From Burkholderia sp. BCC0506 (lineage in GTDB: Bacteria > Pseudomonadota > Gammaproteobacteria > Burkholderiales > Burkholderiaceae), in contig NZ_CADFEN010000011.1 in NCBI RefSeq assembly GCF_902833145.1, positions 239,531-303,530 on the forward strand: a stretch of DNA of 64,000 bases, written 5' to 3'. Position numbers and translations under genes: made by a program. Below, piece by piece: positions 38,103-46,572 of this stretch; the stretch's first letter is position 1; each line of letters opens with the position of its first letter. The notes below the pieces were generated by a model that did no database searches, was not told where the DNA came from, and saw nothing but the letters and a program-made list of their open reading frames with translations.

Positions 38103-38591
38103 TTATTCGCGGGGCTGCGGCCCGGCATGCGCGACCCATTCGATGCCCGAAATCGACCCGTTCGCATCGTGCGACGCGACGAGAATGCGCGTCGTGCGCC
38201 GCGCGCCGCGGCGGCGGGCGCTCGCGATCGCGGTCGGCGGCACGGAGCGCACCTTCACGCTGGCCGAGCGCCGCAGCATCTTCGACACGCGCAACCGGTA
38301 TGCGAGCGGATGCACGACGCGTCCCGCGATCAGCCACATGACGATCGTGCCGGCGATCAGCGCGATGCTCGTCACGTAGAACACGATCTGCTCGATCGGC
38401 ATCTCGGCCTCGTTGAACGGCAGCAGGTAGCGGTACGTGTAGATGCAGATCGATGCCCAGACACCGCCGACCAGCGCGGGCCGCACGAGGCGGAACCATG
38501 CGACGAGCACGGGCCCGACGATGCTGCCGCGTTCGGCGATCAGGTCGCGCGGGGCGCGCAGGGAAAGGTCAATAATCGGCGCGTTCTTCAT
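38103..38591 (-). CDS. pgaD: poly-N-acetylglucosamine biosynthesis protein PgaD
   Basis: 162 residues, similar to the size of E. coli PgaD (137). Two membrane helices (about 42-60 and 78-100) are followed by a basic cytoplasmic tail. PgaD is a small inner-membrane partner of the PgaC synthase and, with it, binds cyclic di-GMP in E. coli. The sequence is poorly conserved, and the call rests largely on size, topology and the position after pgaC, whose end it overlaps by 23 bp. Confidence 0.8.
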   Translation of the reverse strand: MKNAPIIDLSLRAPRDLIAERGSIVGPVLVAWFRLVRPALVGGVWASICIYTYRYLLPFNEAEMPIEQIVFYVTSIALIAGTIVMWLIAGRVVHPLAYRLRVSKMLRRSASVKVRSVPPTAIASARRRGARRTTRILVASHDANGSISGIEWVAHAGPQPRE

Positions 38592-39840
38592 GTTGAATGC
38601 CTCGGTCGGGACTGACCCAAACGGCGCGCTTGCCGCGGCCCCGCAGCACGACGGCGGGCAGGGCGACGACGGTGGTGATCATGCTGATCAGCCAGAACGC
38701 GACGGGGTACCAGATGGTGTCAAGGAAGTACATCAGGAGTTTTTCGTCGTAACGACGATCGATCATGCTGCCGATGATCAGCTGCAGGATGCAGGTCGCG
38801 ACCAGCAGCATCCCGTGCCAGTGCGGCACCACGGATACATGCCAGTTCGGCGGAAGCGGGTAGACGACGTCGATCAGCGCGAGCAGCAGGATGAACGACA
38901 TCGAGTACGCCCACGCGATGCCGATCAGGTATTCGGCGAACAGCGGCCACATCATCATCTGCGTGGGCCGCATCAGCGTGCCCGCGTACTTGAGCAGCAC
39001 CTGGATGCCGCCCTTCGACCAGCGCAGCCGCTGCCGGTAGAGCCCCTTGACCGTCTCCGGCATCAGGATCCAGCTGAGCGCGTGCGGCTCGTACACGACG
39101 CGCCAGTCGCGGCACTGCAGCTTCCAGCTGATGTCGATGTCCTCGGTCAGCATGTCCGAGCTCCAGTAGCCGACGTCGGCGAGCGCGGTCTTGCGGAACA
39201 TCGTGATCACGCCCGACACCGTGAAGATGCGGCCGTACACCTGCTGCGTGCGCTTGATCAGCCCGACGATTGACGAAAACTCGCCGACCTGCATGCGGCC
39301 GAGCAGCGACGTGCGCGTACGGATACGCGGGTTGCCGGTCACCGCGCCCACGCCCGGGTCGGTCAGGAAATGTTCGAGCATCCAGCCGATCGCGTCGTGC
39401 GCGAGCAGCGCGTCGCCGTCGATGCAGAGCAGGTACTCCGCGTTCGACACGGCCGCCGCGGTCGTGAGCCCGACCGCCTTGCCTTCGTTGCGCGCGTGAT
39501 GGATCACGAGCAGCCGGGGGATCTCGACGGCCAGCTCGTTGAGGATTTCGCCGGTACGGTCCTTGCTGCCGTCGTTGACCGCGATGATGTCGTAGTTCGG
39601 ATACTGCATGCCGTTCAGGTGGCCGATCACGCTGCGCGCGTTCGCGGCTTCGTTGAAGCACGGCACGACGATCGAGACCTTCGGGATGCCGCTCGACGCG
39701 ATCGTGCGCGTCGACAGCTCGCGGCCCTCTTCGAGCAGGAAGTAGTGCACGACGCCGCCGATCATCCACAGATACGACATGAAGAACGGATAGTAGAAGA
39801 CGAAATCCTGCAGGCGCTGGATGAGGCTGTGGGTGGTCAT
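38569..39840 (-). CDS. pgaC: poly-beta-1,6-N-acetylglucosamine synthase
   Basis: 423 residues from the ATG at 39838-39840. A processive family-2 glycosyltransferase in the inner membrane: N-terminal helices, then SIVVPCFNEAANARSVIGHL, the UDP-sugar site CIDGDALLAHD, the acceptor-site TEDIDISWKL, the QRLRWSKGG motif and three or four C-terminal helices. It polymerises UDP-GlcNAc. The start overlaps the pgaB stop by 4 bp. The reading frame is open for much further upstream on this strand only because it runs antisense through pgaB and pgaA. Confidence 0.94.
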   Translation of the reverse strand: MTTHSLIQRLQDFVFYYPFFMSYLWMIGGVVHYFLLEEGRELSTRTIASSGIPKVSIVVPCFNEAANARSVIGHLNGMQYPNYDIIAVNDGSKDRTGEILNELAVEIPRLLVIHHARNEGKAVGLTTAAAVSNAEYLLCIDGDALLAHDAIGWMLEHFLTDPGVGAVTGNPRIRTRTSLLGRMQVGEFSSIVGLIKRTQQVYGRIFTVSGVITMFRKTALADVGYWSSDMLTEDIDISWKLQCRDWRVVYEPHALSWILMPETVKGLYRQRLRWSKGGIQVLLKYAGTLMRPTQMMMWPLFAEYLIGIAWAYSMSFILLLALIDVVYPLPPNWHVSVVPHWHGMLLVATCILQLIIGSMIDRRYDEKLLMYFLDTIWYPVAFWLISMITTVVALPAVVLRGRGKRAVWVSPDRGIQHEERADY

Positions 39841-41933
39841 GGCGTCTTGGTTCCCTGCGATTGCTGCATCTGCATCAGCGCGTTGATCGAGGTGGGATCG
39901 AGGCGCGACTTCAGCGACATCACGTCGCGCATCGCGTCGAGCTCCGGCTGGCCGTTCAGGAAGTTGTCGGGGTAGTAGCCGAAATTCACCGCGCCTTCGC
40001 TGCGCAGCCGCCGCATCTGCGCGAGCAGCGTGCTGGCCGGCACCGCCTTCTGTCCGTGCCAGTCGTATGACTGCAGTTCGAACACGGTGCGCTGCAGCCC
40101 GCGCTGCTTCGTGCGCACCGCCTTCACGAGCTGGTCGAGCCAGCCTTGCGGATCCTTCGCCTGTTCCATGTACGGCATCGCCATCAGCGCGACGTAGTCG
40201 TAGGCCGCGAGGAAATCGTCGTAGTTCTGCGCGTACCACGCTTCCGACTCGGGCTTGAGCACCGGCATCGCGAAGAGGTTGCGCGCGGTCAGCACGTCGC
40301 CGACGTTCTGGTGGGCCAGCACGATCTGCTCGAGCTGCCGGGTCATGTCGATCAGGTGGCGCGTTTTCTGGCGCGTCCAGCGTTTCATCAGGTCGGGGTT
40401 CTCGCGGATCTTGCCGACGTCGGCCGGCAGGCCCCATTGCGAATAGGTGCGCAGCGCATGCCGGCTCGCGTCCTCGTAGTCGTCGAGCACGGCGTCGTCG
40501 CTGAACAGGATGCCGCTGAACGACGCGTGCTTGCTGAGATCCTCGTAGATCTGCTGGATCATCAGCCGCGCATCGGGATCGAACGGGCTCAGCCGGAACA
40601 CCCGCGTGCCGTTCTCGCGGGCCGGCGCGCCGCCGAACGCGCTCACGGCTTCGAGCGAGCGGAGCTTGTCGGCCGGCGGCCGGAACGCGAGCACCGGCAT
40701 CCACGCGTACACCTGCACGTTGGAGCGCGTGTTGAGCTGCCACGCGGCACGCGAGAACAGGTCGGAGCGCATCGGCAGGTGCCGGTTCGGGAAATACACC
40801 GCTTCGGCCACGCCCGTGCCCTTCGGGTCCGCATACGCCTGCAGGTACACGGATTTGGGCTGCATCCGGTAGATGCGCTCGATCAGCTTGCCGAGATTCG
40901 CTTCCTGCCGCGCGGGATCGGGATCGTAGACCTGGTCGAGATCGACCTGCACGGTGCGCTCCGGCACGTCGACGTCGCCGCGGTTGGCCGCCGGCTCGCG
41001 CATCGAGCGCTCGAACCCGCCGATATCGACGTCGTACATCATCAGGATCCGTCTCAGCCGGTCGAGCGGCACGTCGGGCGTATTCGGGCCGGCATCGAGA
41101 CTGAACTGGATGTCCATGCCGAGCGACGTCGAGATCTGGCGCACCGGCTGATTTTCCGCGCCGTATGGCCACACCATCGAACGCGCCACGATACCCGTGC
41201 GTTCCTTGATTTGCCGCACGCACGTCTGCAAGTCGTCGTGCACGCGTGCGTGGAACTCGGCGTCGGTTTCGTAGCGCTTCTGGTCCTTCAGGTAAAGATG
41301 CGACGTGGTCGCCGGCAACTCGTTGCCTTGCGGGTTCGCGACCGCGCCATGATGGAGATTGTGGGTGTGGCAGCCGAGCTCGACGAATTCCGACTGGCCG
41401 AGCTTCTTCACCTCGTCCCACGACAGGAAGTAGTCGCGCGGCACCTGCACCTTGTCGCTGATGCGGATCGGCGTATCGGGCGGCGTATCGATCCACGCGG
41501 TGACGAGGCCCATCACGGCCGGATACTTGAAGCGCTCGAGCAGCGGCAGCACCTTCGTGTAGTGGCTGCGGAAGCCGTCGTCGAACGTGAGCAGGACCGA
41601 ACGCGGCGGCAGCGGCTTGCCGCCGCGGCGCGACTCCTCGATCTGCTTGACCGTGATGGTGTGGTAGTTGTTGGTCTGCAGCCACGAGAAGATCGCGGTC
41701 AGCGTGCCGGTATCGACCGCGAACGGATCGATTATCGCGGTCGGCGACGAAAACGACGCCATCAGGTTGTCGCGCACGTCGTGCATGCAGATCACGCGAA
41801 ACGTCTTGCCGTCGGCCGGATCGGACGGCGGCAGCAGGTCGATCATCCTGGCGTGGGTCACGCCAGGGAACAGCGAACAGGCGGCAAACGTGCCGAGGCA
41901 TCCGCACATGAAGGTCCGTCTGGATTGCAGCAT
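39837..41933 (-). CDS. pgaB: poly-beta-1,6-N-acetylglucosamine N-deacetylase
   Basis: 698 residues. An N-terminal signal with possible lipobox (GTFAACS) suggests an outer-membrane lipoprotein facing the periplasm, as in E. coli. The polysaccharide deacetylase (CE4) domain shows MHDVRDN, LTFDDGFRSHYTKVLPLLE and CHTHNLHHG, the metal ligands and base. The C-terminal half (about 320-690) is a (beta/alpha)8 glycoside-hydrolase-like domain (SVYLQAYADPKGTGVAEAVYFPNR). It removes part of the acetyl groups so that the polymer can be exported. 15 bp separates it from pgaA. Confidence 0.94.
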   Translation of the reverse strand: MLQSRRTFMCGCLGTFAACSLFPGVTHARMIDLLPPSDPADGKTFRVICMHDVRDNLMASFSSPTAIIDPFAVDTGTLTAIFSWLQTNNYHTITVKQIEESRRGGKPLPPRSVLLTFDDGFRSHYTKVLPLLERFKYPAVMGLVTAWIDTPPDTPIRISDKVQVPRDYFLSWDEVKKLGQSEFVELGCHTHNLHHGAVANPQGNELPATTSHLYLKDQKRYETDAEFHARVHDDLQTCVRQIKERTGIVARSMVWPYGAENQPVRQISTSLGMDIQFSLDAGPNTPDVPLDRLRRILMMYDVDIGGFERSMREPAANRGDVDVPERTVQVDLDQVYDPDPARQEANLGKLIERIYRMQPKSVYLQAYADPKGTGVAEAVYFPNRHLPMRSDLFSRAAWQLNTRSNVQVYAWMPVLAFRPPADKLRSLEAVSAFGGAPARENGTRVFRLSPFDPDARLMIQQIYEDLSKHASFSGILFSDDAVLDDYEDASRHALRTYSQWGLPADVGKIRENPDLMKRWTRQKTRHLIDMTRQLEQIVLAHQNVGDVLTARNLFAMPVLKPESEAWYAQNYDDFLAAYDYVALMAMPYMEQAKDPQGWLDQLVKAVRTKQRGLQRTVFELQSYDWHGQKAVPASTLLAQMRRLRSEGAVNFGYYPDNFLNGQPELDAMRDVMSLKSRLDPTSINALMQMQQSQGTKTP

Positions 41934-41948
41934 TACGCCATCTCCTTG

Positions 41949-44600
41949 CTAAAACGGCAGGTTGACCGACAGGAAGCCGGTTTCCGAGCGCTCGCGCTGG
42001 CCGTCGTACGCGTGGCTGCTGACCTCGACGCCGTAGCTCAGCGTGATGTCGTGCTTGAACGTCCACGCGTGCTCGAGGCGCGCGCTCCACAGCGGGCTGG
42101 TGCCGAAGCCGCGCTCGTTGTACGCGCCGCCCGATACCGACACGCGCTGCTGCAGCCCCGTGTCGCCCTTCTTCCACAGCGTCAGCTGGTGCATGACGGT
42201 CGCGGCGGCCGCATAGTCGCGACCGGGGCTGAAGTAGGGCGCGTCGTGACGCGTGTTGCTGTCGGTACCGAGATTCAGCGAGACGTTGACGAGCTGGTTC
42301 GCGGACGTGTACACGCGCTGCGTCGCCGTCGCCGCGATCTCCTGGTGCAGGTTCGAATCGCTGTAGCGGCTCACGCCGTAGCTCAGCTTGACTTCGCGCC
42401 GGTCGTTCTGGCGATACACGACCTCGACGTTCGCGGAGCGGCCCCAGATGTGCGCGGCATACGCCTTCCACGGCAGCGAGTTGTCGTTGGTGTCGAGCCC
42501 GGCGCTGACGGTCCAGTAGTCGTTCAGTGCGTACGCGATCGTCCCGCGGCCGCCGGTTCGGCCGTCTCCGCCGAGCGAGCGCGTGACCTCGCCCAGCACG
42601 GTGAGCGGCCCGTGCCGGTAGTCGCCGCCGATGCCCGTGCGTGTGCGGCTGACGCTGCCGCCGTCGGTTTGCGCATGGCCGTAGAACGTATGCGCGAAGA
42701 CCCGCCAGTTGTCGCCGAACGGTTGCGAGTAGATGTAGCTGTCCGACGTGAAGCTGTTGTCGGCCAGCGCGCTGTTGCCGTGCTCGAAACTCACGTCGGT
42801 CGTGAACACCGGGCTGCGATAGGCCTTGTAGTCGCGCTTGAAGCCGCGCACGGCGCCGCTGTCCGGGAACGTGTTGCCCAGCGTCTGGTCGACGGTCTTC
42901 GCGGTCGCGTAGTCGTCCGCCGTCAGCGACGCGCGGCCGAGGCCCGCGAGCATCTCGACGCTGTCCGGGTGATCGGTCAGCGAGGCGCGATACATCGAGA
43001 TCGCCTGGCGCGGATGCGACTGGCCCGACACTGCATCGGCGTGCGCGGCGCGGATCTCCGCGTTGAACGGCACCTCCTTCTCGAGTTGTTCGAGGGCGGC
43101 GATCCCCTGGTCGACGTGACCCGTGAAGATCAGGTACTGCGCGCGCAGCCGGTAGTAGCGCAGATAGTCGCTTTCTCCGGGGCCGACGTTGGTCACCTGC
43201 TTGACCGGCGGCAGCGACTTCTCCATGTCGTCGAGCACCTGCTTCGCCTGCGGCGCACGCCCCTGGTCGACGTACGACCAGAACAGTCCTTCGCGCAGCT
43301 CGATCGGCTGCGTGCGGGCGCCGTACTGGAAGCCGCGGGTCGCGCGATCCGTCGGCGACGCGGTGGCCTGCTTCAGCGCACGCGCGTACACGGCGTTCGC
43401 CTTGACCGGCTCGCCCAGGTACAGGTACGCGTCGCCGACGGCCGCCAGTGCGTCGATCGAGATTTCCGCGTTGGACGGAATCGTCTCGAACGTCGCGACG
43501 GCCGTCTTCATGTCGCCGCGTGCCGCAAGGGCGACGACCCGGTCGCCCGCGAGTGCGGTGCGGACCGGGGTGTACTCGGGGGTGGGCGGTATCCGCTTGT
43601 CGAGGTCGTCCGCCGCACGCAGGGCGCTGTCGATTCCGTCGAAGCGGTCCGAACTCGTCATCGAACGCGACTTGTCGCGTCCGCCGCGCACCTGCTGGCG
43701 AATCGACAGCTCTTCCAGTTGCGCGATGTCGACGGCGGAGAACGCATCGGGCCGCGCCTTCGCTTCGTCGAGCGCCTTGACCGCGCCGCCGCTCGCCGCG
43801 AGGCCGAACACGTCGTTGCGCACCGTCGCGACGTCGGCCGTGCGGAGGTTCGGCGCCTGCGCATTCGGTGCCTGGACGTCGGGCCCTTGCGATCGCTGGA
43901 TCGACTCGCCGGGGAGTTGCGCGCCGGGCGACTGTGAATTCGGTTGCTGGGGCGACGGCGGTTCGGCGTGGGGCGGCTGGGTCACGGGTGTCGGCGAATT
44001 CGGCATCGGCATGCCGGCTGCCTGCGCGGTGAGCGTCGGCGTGGCGGGCGTCGCTGCCGTAGCCGGCGGTGCGGCGGTCGCGGCCTGGGCGAGCTGCTGC
44101 GGCGCATCCGACGCTTGCGCGCGTGGCGCGGGCGTATCGGGCGGCGCGGTGTCGAATGCCTGCGCGAGCAGCATCGGTGCGGTCGACGCCTGCGCGGCCG
44201 GCGCAGGTGCATTCGACGACGTTGCGACCGGCACGGGGGCGCCCGGCTGCGCGGCATCGGGGTCCACCACGACCGTGGTCGGCATCGCCGGGTTCGGCGC
44301 CTGCGCGGCCTGCATCGACGCGTCCGAGGCCCGCGCGATCGGCGTCGGCGCAAGAGGCGGCTGCGTGCCCGAACCCTGGGCGGCCTGCATCGACGCACCC
44401 GTCGGTCGCAGGTCGGGCGGCAGCGTATCCGGCGCGCCGCGGGAGCCGGCGATTTCACCCGTACTGCGCGGTTCCGCGTCGCCTTCGGCGGCAAGGCACG
44501 AGCCGGACGCGACGAGCAGGCACAGCAGCGGCGCATGCAGGAGGATCCGCCGGTTCGGCGGAATGACGGTGGTGCATTGTTGGTGACGATTGTTGGCCAC
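41949..44600 (-). CDS. pgaA: poly-N-acetylglucosamine export porin with unusual N-terminal low-complexity region
   Basis: 883 residues (E. coli PgaA about 807). Signal peptide to about residue 38 (SCLAAEG), then about 190 residues of Ala/Pro/Gln-rich sequence with recurrent MQAAQ, then TPR-like helices (EQLSIRQQ… to about 570), and a C-terminal 16-strand beta barrel ending SVNLPF with the terminal Phe expected for outer-membrane insertion. The Ala/Pro-rich stretch is absent from E. coli PgaA and probably forms a flexible spacer in the periplasm. It exports the deacetylated polymer. Confidence 0.88.
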   Translation of the reverse strand: MANNRHQQCTTVIPPNRRILLHAPLLCLLVASGSCLAAEGDAEPRSTGEIAGSRGAPDTLPPDLRPTGASMQAAQGSGTQPPLAPTPIARASDASMQAAQAPNPAMPTTVVVDPDAAQPGAPVPVATSSNAPAPAAQASTAPMLLAQAFDTAPPDTPAPRAQASDAPQQLAQAATAAPPATAATPATPTLTAQAAGMPMPNSPTPVTQPPHAEPPSPQQPNSQSPGAQLPGESIQRSQGPDVQAPNAQAPNLRTADVATVRNDVFGLAASGGAVKALDEAKARPDAFSAVDIAQLEELSIRQQVRGGRDKSRSMTSSDRFDGIDSALRAADDLDKRIPPTPEYTPVRTALAGDRVVALAARGDMKTAVATFETIPSNAEISIDALAAVGDAYLYLGEPVKANAVYARALKQATASPTDRATRGFQYGARTQPIELREGLFWSYVDQGRAPQAKQVLDDMEKSLPPVKQVTNVGPGESDYLRYYRLRAQYLIFTGHVDQGIAALEQLEKEVPFNAEIRAAHADAVSGQSHPRQAISMYRASLTDHPDSVEMLAGLGRASLTADDYATAKTVDQTLGNTFPDSGAVRGFKRDYKAYRSPVFTTDVSFEHGNSALADNSFTSDSYIYSQPFGDNWRVFAHTFYGHAQTDGGSVSRTRTGIGGDYRHGPLTVLGEVTRSLGGDGRTGGRGTIAYALNDYWTVSAGLDTNDNSLPWKAYAAHIWGRSANVEVVYRQNDRREVKLSYGVSRYSDSNLHQEIAATATQRVYTSANQLVNVSLNLGTDSNTRHDAPYFSPGRDYAAAATVMHQLTLWKKGDTGLQQRVSVSGGAYNERGFGTSPLWSARLEHAWTFKHDITLSYGVEVSSHAYDGQRERSETGFLSVNLPF

Positions 44601-44705
44601 GGTGTCTCCTCACTTTGAAACGAACACATCGGTTGCGCGCCCGACGGCGCGCGTCGCCGGCCGTCGCCCCCGCCGGGCGGCGAGGCCCGGCGGCATCCGG
44701 CCGGT

Positions 44706-45452
44706 TCAGAGGCGGTTGCGGATCGCTTGTCCAAGCAGCGCGCGCGATTCGCTGTTCCTCGGGTCGATGGCGAGTGCACGGCTCGCGTTTTGCTCCACAC
44801 AGCTCCATTCGTCGATCTGTGCGCACCAGCGCGCCTTGGCCAGCGCGCGGGCGCCTTCCAGCTCATCGTGCGTGACGCTCGCGGCTTCCATGTGCGAGGT
44901 ACCGGCGATATACGATTGCGGTGGCTGTTTCGGCACGGGGTCGGGGTGTTTTCTCGCGCGCGCCAGCGCTTGCGAACGCGAGGTCCGATGCGCATCGCCG
45001 GGGCGCGCCGTGCGGCTGCCGGCCGACGCGGCGTGCGGGGCGGCTGCGAGCCTCGTCGGCGGCACATGCGCCGGGCGGTGTCTCGCGTCGGAGCGTGCCG
45101 CCGCTTGCGGCGGCACGGCCGGTTCGGCCACGGCAGACACGGCGGGCGCGGTCGATGCCGAGGGCGTTGCCGGCTGCGCTTGCGCGACCGTCGACGGCGA
45201 GCTGGCGGGTGCGGACGCGCCGCCGGTCGCGGCCACGATGAACTTGCGGTACTTGCCGACGGCGGTTCCGATCACGTCGGCGATATCGTGCGTCACGCTC
45301 GCATGGCCGACCCTCGCGTCTCGTTCGACGTACGCGAAGGCACCGAAGATCGCGGCAAAGGCGGCGACGCTGAGCGCCGCATTCTTTCCCGGACCCCACG
45401 AGGGTTTCGGCTGACGGGCGGGCGAGCCGTCCGGTCGTTCTGCACGGGTCAT
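44706..45452 (-). CDS. membrane protein with disordered linker and TPR-like tail, pga-associated
   Basis: 248 residues. A hydrophobic helix lies at about 27-43 (ALSVAAFAAIFGAFAYV), followed by a long Ala/Pro/Ser-rich part and a C-terminal 50-residue segment (ALAKARWCAQIDEWSCVEQNASRALAIDPRNSESRALLGQAI) that looks like one and a half tetratricopeptide repeats. No enzyme motif is seen. It is the second gene of the operon, 105 bp before pgaA, and may be a scaffold for the export complex. Confidence 0.6.
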   Translation of the reverse strand: MTRAERPDGSPARQPKPSWGPGKNAALSVAAFAAIFGAFAYVERDARVGHASVTHDIADVIGTAVGKYRKFIVAATGGASAPASSPSTVAQAQPATPSASTAPAVSAVAEPAVPPQAAARSDARHRPAHVPPTRLAAAPHAASAGSRTARPGDAHRTSRSQALARARKHPDPVPKQPPQSYIAGTSHMEAASVTHDELEGARALAKARWCAQIDEWSCVEQNASRALAIDPRNSESRALLGQAIRNRL

Positions 45453-45513
45453 TCACAACTCCTTGATTCGATACGTTCTCCGGATGACGCGATCGGAGCG
45501 GGGCGTGCGACGT

Positions 45514-45939
45514 TCACCATCGCAACTGCGTCGTGAGCGTGCCCGTCTCGACGATCGCGAACTGGGTGGCTCCCTGATAGGTTCCTTCGACCCGGTAGCT
45601 CGCATCCGGCACGCTGAACAGGCAGCGCGATCCCGATGCGTTGAATTCGACGAGCACGCGCCCATGCCGGCGCAGGCGCACCTGCACGTTGGAGAGCGGC
45701 TGCCCGGTGCTCCCCGACAGGAACGACACGCCCAGGTTGTACGGGCGTCCGTCCGGGGGAAGGGGCGCGGTACCGTCGATCCGCGCGTCGCCGCAGATAT
45801 ACGAAATCACGTACCGGTCCGCCCCCGGGGCGGACGCCGGCGACGAGGCCGCCGGTGTCTGGGCCATGGCGTTCATGCAGAGCGTGGAAAGCACGGCGCT
45901 CAGGAAAGGGCGAGCATGCTGTCGAAGCGAAGGTGACAT
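45514..45939 (-). CDS. secreted small protein of unknown function, first gene of the pga operon
   Basis: 141 residues with a signal peptide (about 1-26, NAMAQ). The rest reads like one beta-sandwich domain: VRLRRHGRVLVEFNASGSRCLFSVPDASYRVEGTYQGATQF resembles the carboxypeptidase-regulatory/transthyretin-like folds found in surface proteins. A GGGAG ribosome site stands before the ATG. It is the most upstream gene before a long AT-rich gap, so the operon promoter should lie just above it. Confidence 0.6.
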   Translation of the reverse strand: MSPSLRQHARPFLSAVLSTLCMNAMAQTPAASSPASAPGADRYVISYICGDARIDGTAPLPPDGRPYNLGVSFLSGSTGQPLSNVQVRLRRHGRVLVEFNASGSRCLFSVPDASYRVEGTYQGATQFAIVETGTLTTQLRW

Positions 45940-46077
45940 TGAAATCTCCCGTCCGGAATCGATGACGTGTATCGACTCCGAGTCGAATTTGCCAACGTTC
46001 TTTTTGCGACACGCTATTGATACACGATGGCTTTTGAACCAACAACCGCGTGTGGCCGGAATGGGACGGGGTGAAAG

Positions 46078-46095
46078 ATCCTATTTAAATAGGAT
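46078..46095. promoter_or_regulatory. 18-bp perfect palindrome, candidate operator upstream of the pga operon
   Basis: ATCCTATTTAAATAGGAT is perfectly self-complementary. It sits about 140 bp upstream of the first pga-operon gene, where a repressor or activator would act. Confidence 0.5.
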
Positions 46096-46273
46096 AAGGA
46101 AGGATTGATGAGGATTTCTTAATGCTGATGAAAGTCGATATTGCCGAACACGAAAATTGCTCGTCGGTAGCGATGATCGAGCACGCTTTGAGTCACGTAG
46201 GAGGTATCGACCTTCGTGCCGAAAAATAACGACTGATAAAAGAAACTATTGCGGCTGTATTCGAGGAGATTCG

Positions 46274-46384
46274 ATGAAGATCGGAATACAGGTCGCGCAT
46301 CGTGAAATGAGGGTGCGACGTTTTGGATTAATCCGGCTGTTACAGGTAAATGGAAACTTGTGTAACAAGGTATTTCTGTCTTAA
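46274..46384 (+). CDS. possible 36-residue small protein
   Basis: ATG at 46274 with GAGGAG (46263-46268) 5 nt upstream, an unusually good ribosome site for this window. The product (MKIGIQVAHREMRV…) is basic and has no recognised motif. It could be a real small protein, or the match may be chance within AT-rich DNA. Confidence 0.28.
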   Translation: MKIGIQVAHREMRVRRFGLIRLLQVNGNLCNKVFLS

Positions 46385-46443
46385 AAATGGGGCTGAATAT
46401 TCTTACTTAATGCGTAAAGCAGTAAAAAGTACGACATGAATTA

Positions 46444-46455
46444 GCAAACGTTTGC
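46444..46455. promoter_or_regulatory. 12-bp palindrome GCAAACGTTTGC
   Basis: A perfect palindrome with the CAAACGTTTG core common among LacI/PurR-type operators. A related half-site (GCAAACGTTTT) occurs at 6007-6017. Confidence 0.3.
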
Positions 46456-46572
46456 GTTTTATCGAAATCGATTACGGGGCGGTGCGGGATTTTACGGAGT
46501 CCGACGGGATTATCGATTGCTATCGAGAGAATGCGCGTGCGCGCCGTGGATGTTCACGGCGCGCACGCTGCG

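Larger units (their letters stand above)
45940..46572. other. AT-rich regulatory region upstream of the pga operon
   Basis: About 630 bp, distinctly AT-rich against GC-rich neighbours. It holds an 18-bp perfect palindrome (46078-46095), a 12-bp palindrome GCAAACGTTTGC (46444-46455) and a short plus-strand frame (46274-46384). It probably contains the pga operon promoter on the minus strand. The LysR gene to the right ends into this region. Confidence 0.5.

Noticed and set aside
38569-42471. Very long minus-strand frame spanning pgaC and far upstream (about 1300 codons)
   Set aside because: Only the part from the ATG at 39840 is PgaC. The rest reads through pgaB and part of pgaA in another frame, which is common in high-GC DNA.
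40146-43937. 1263-codon plus-strand frame across pgaB and pgaA
   Set aside because: Antisense to two clear genes and compositionally like a shadow frame.
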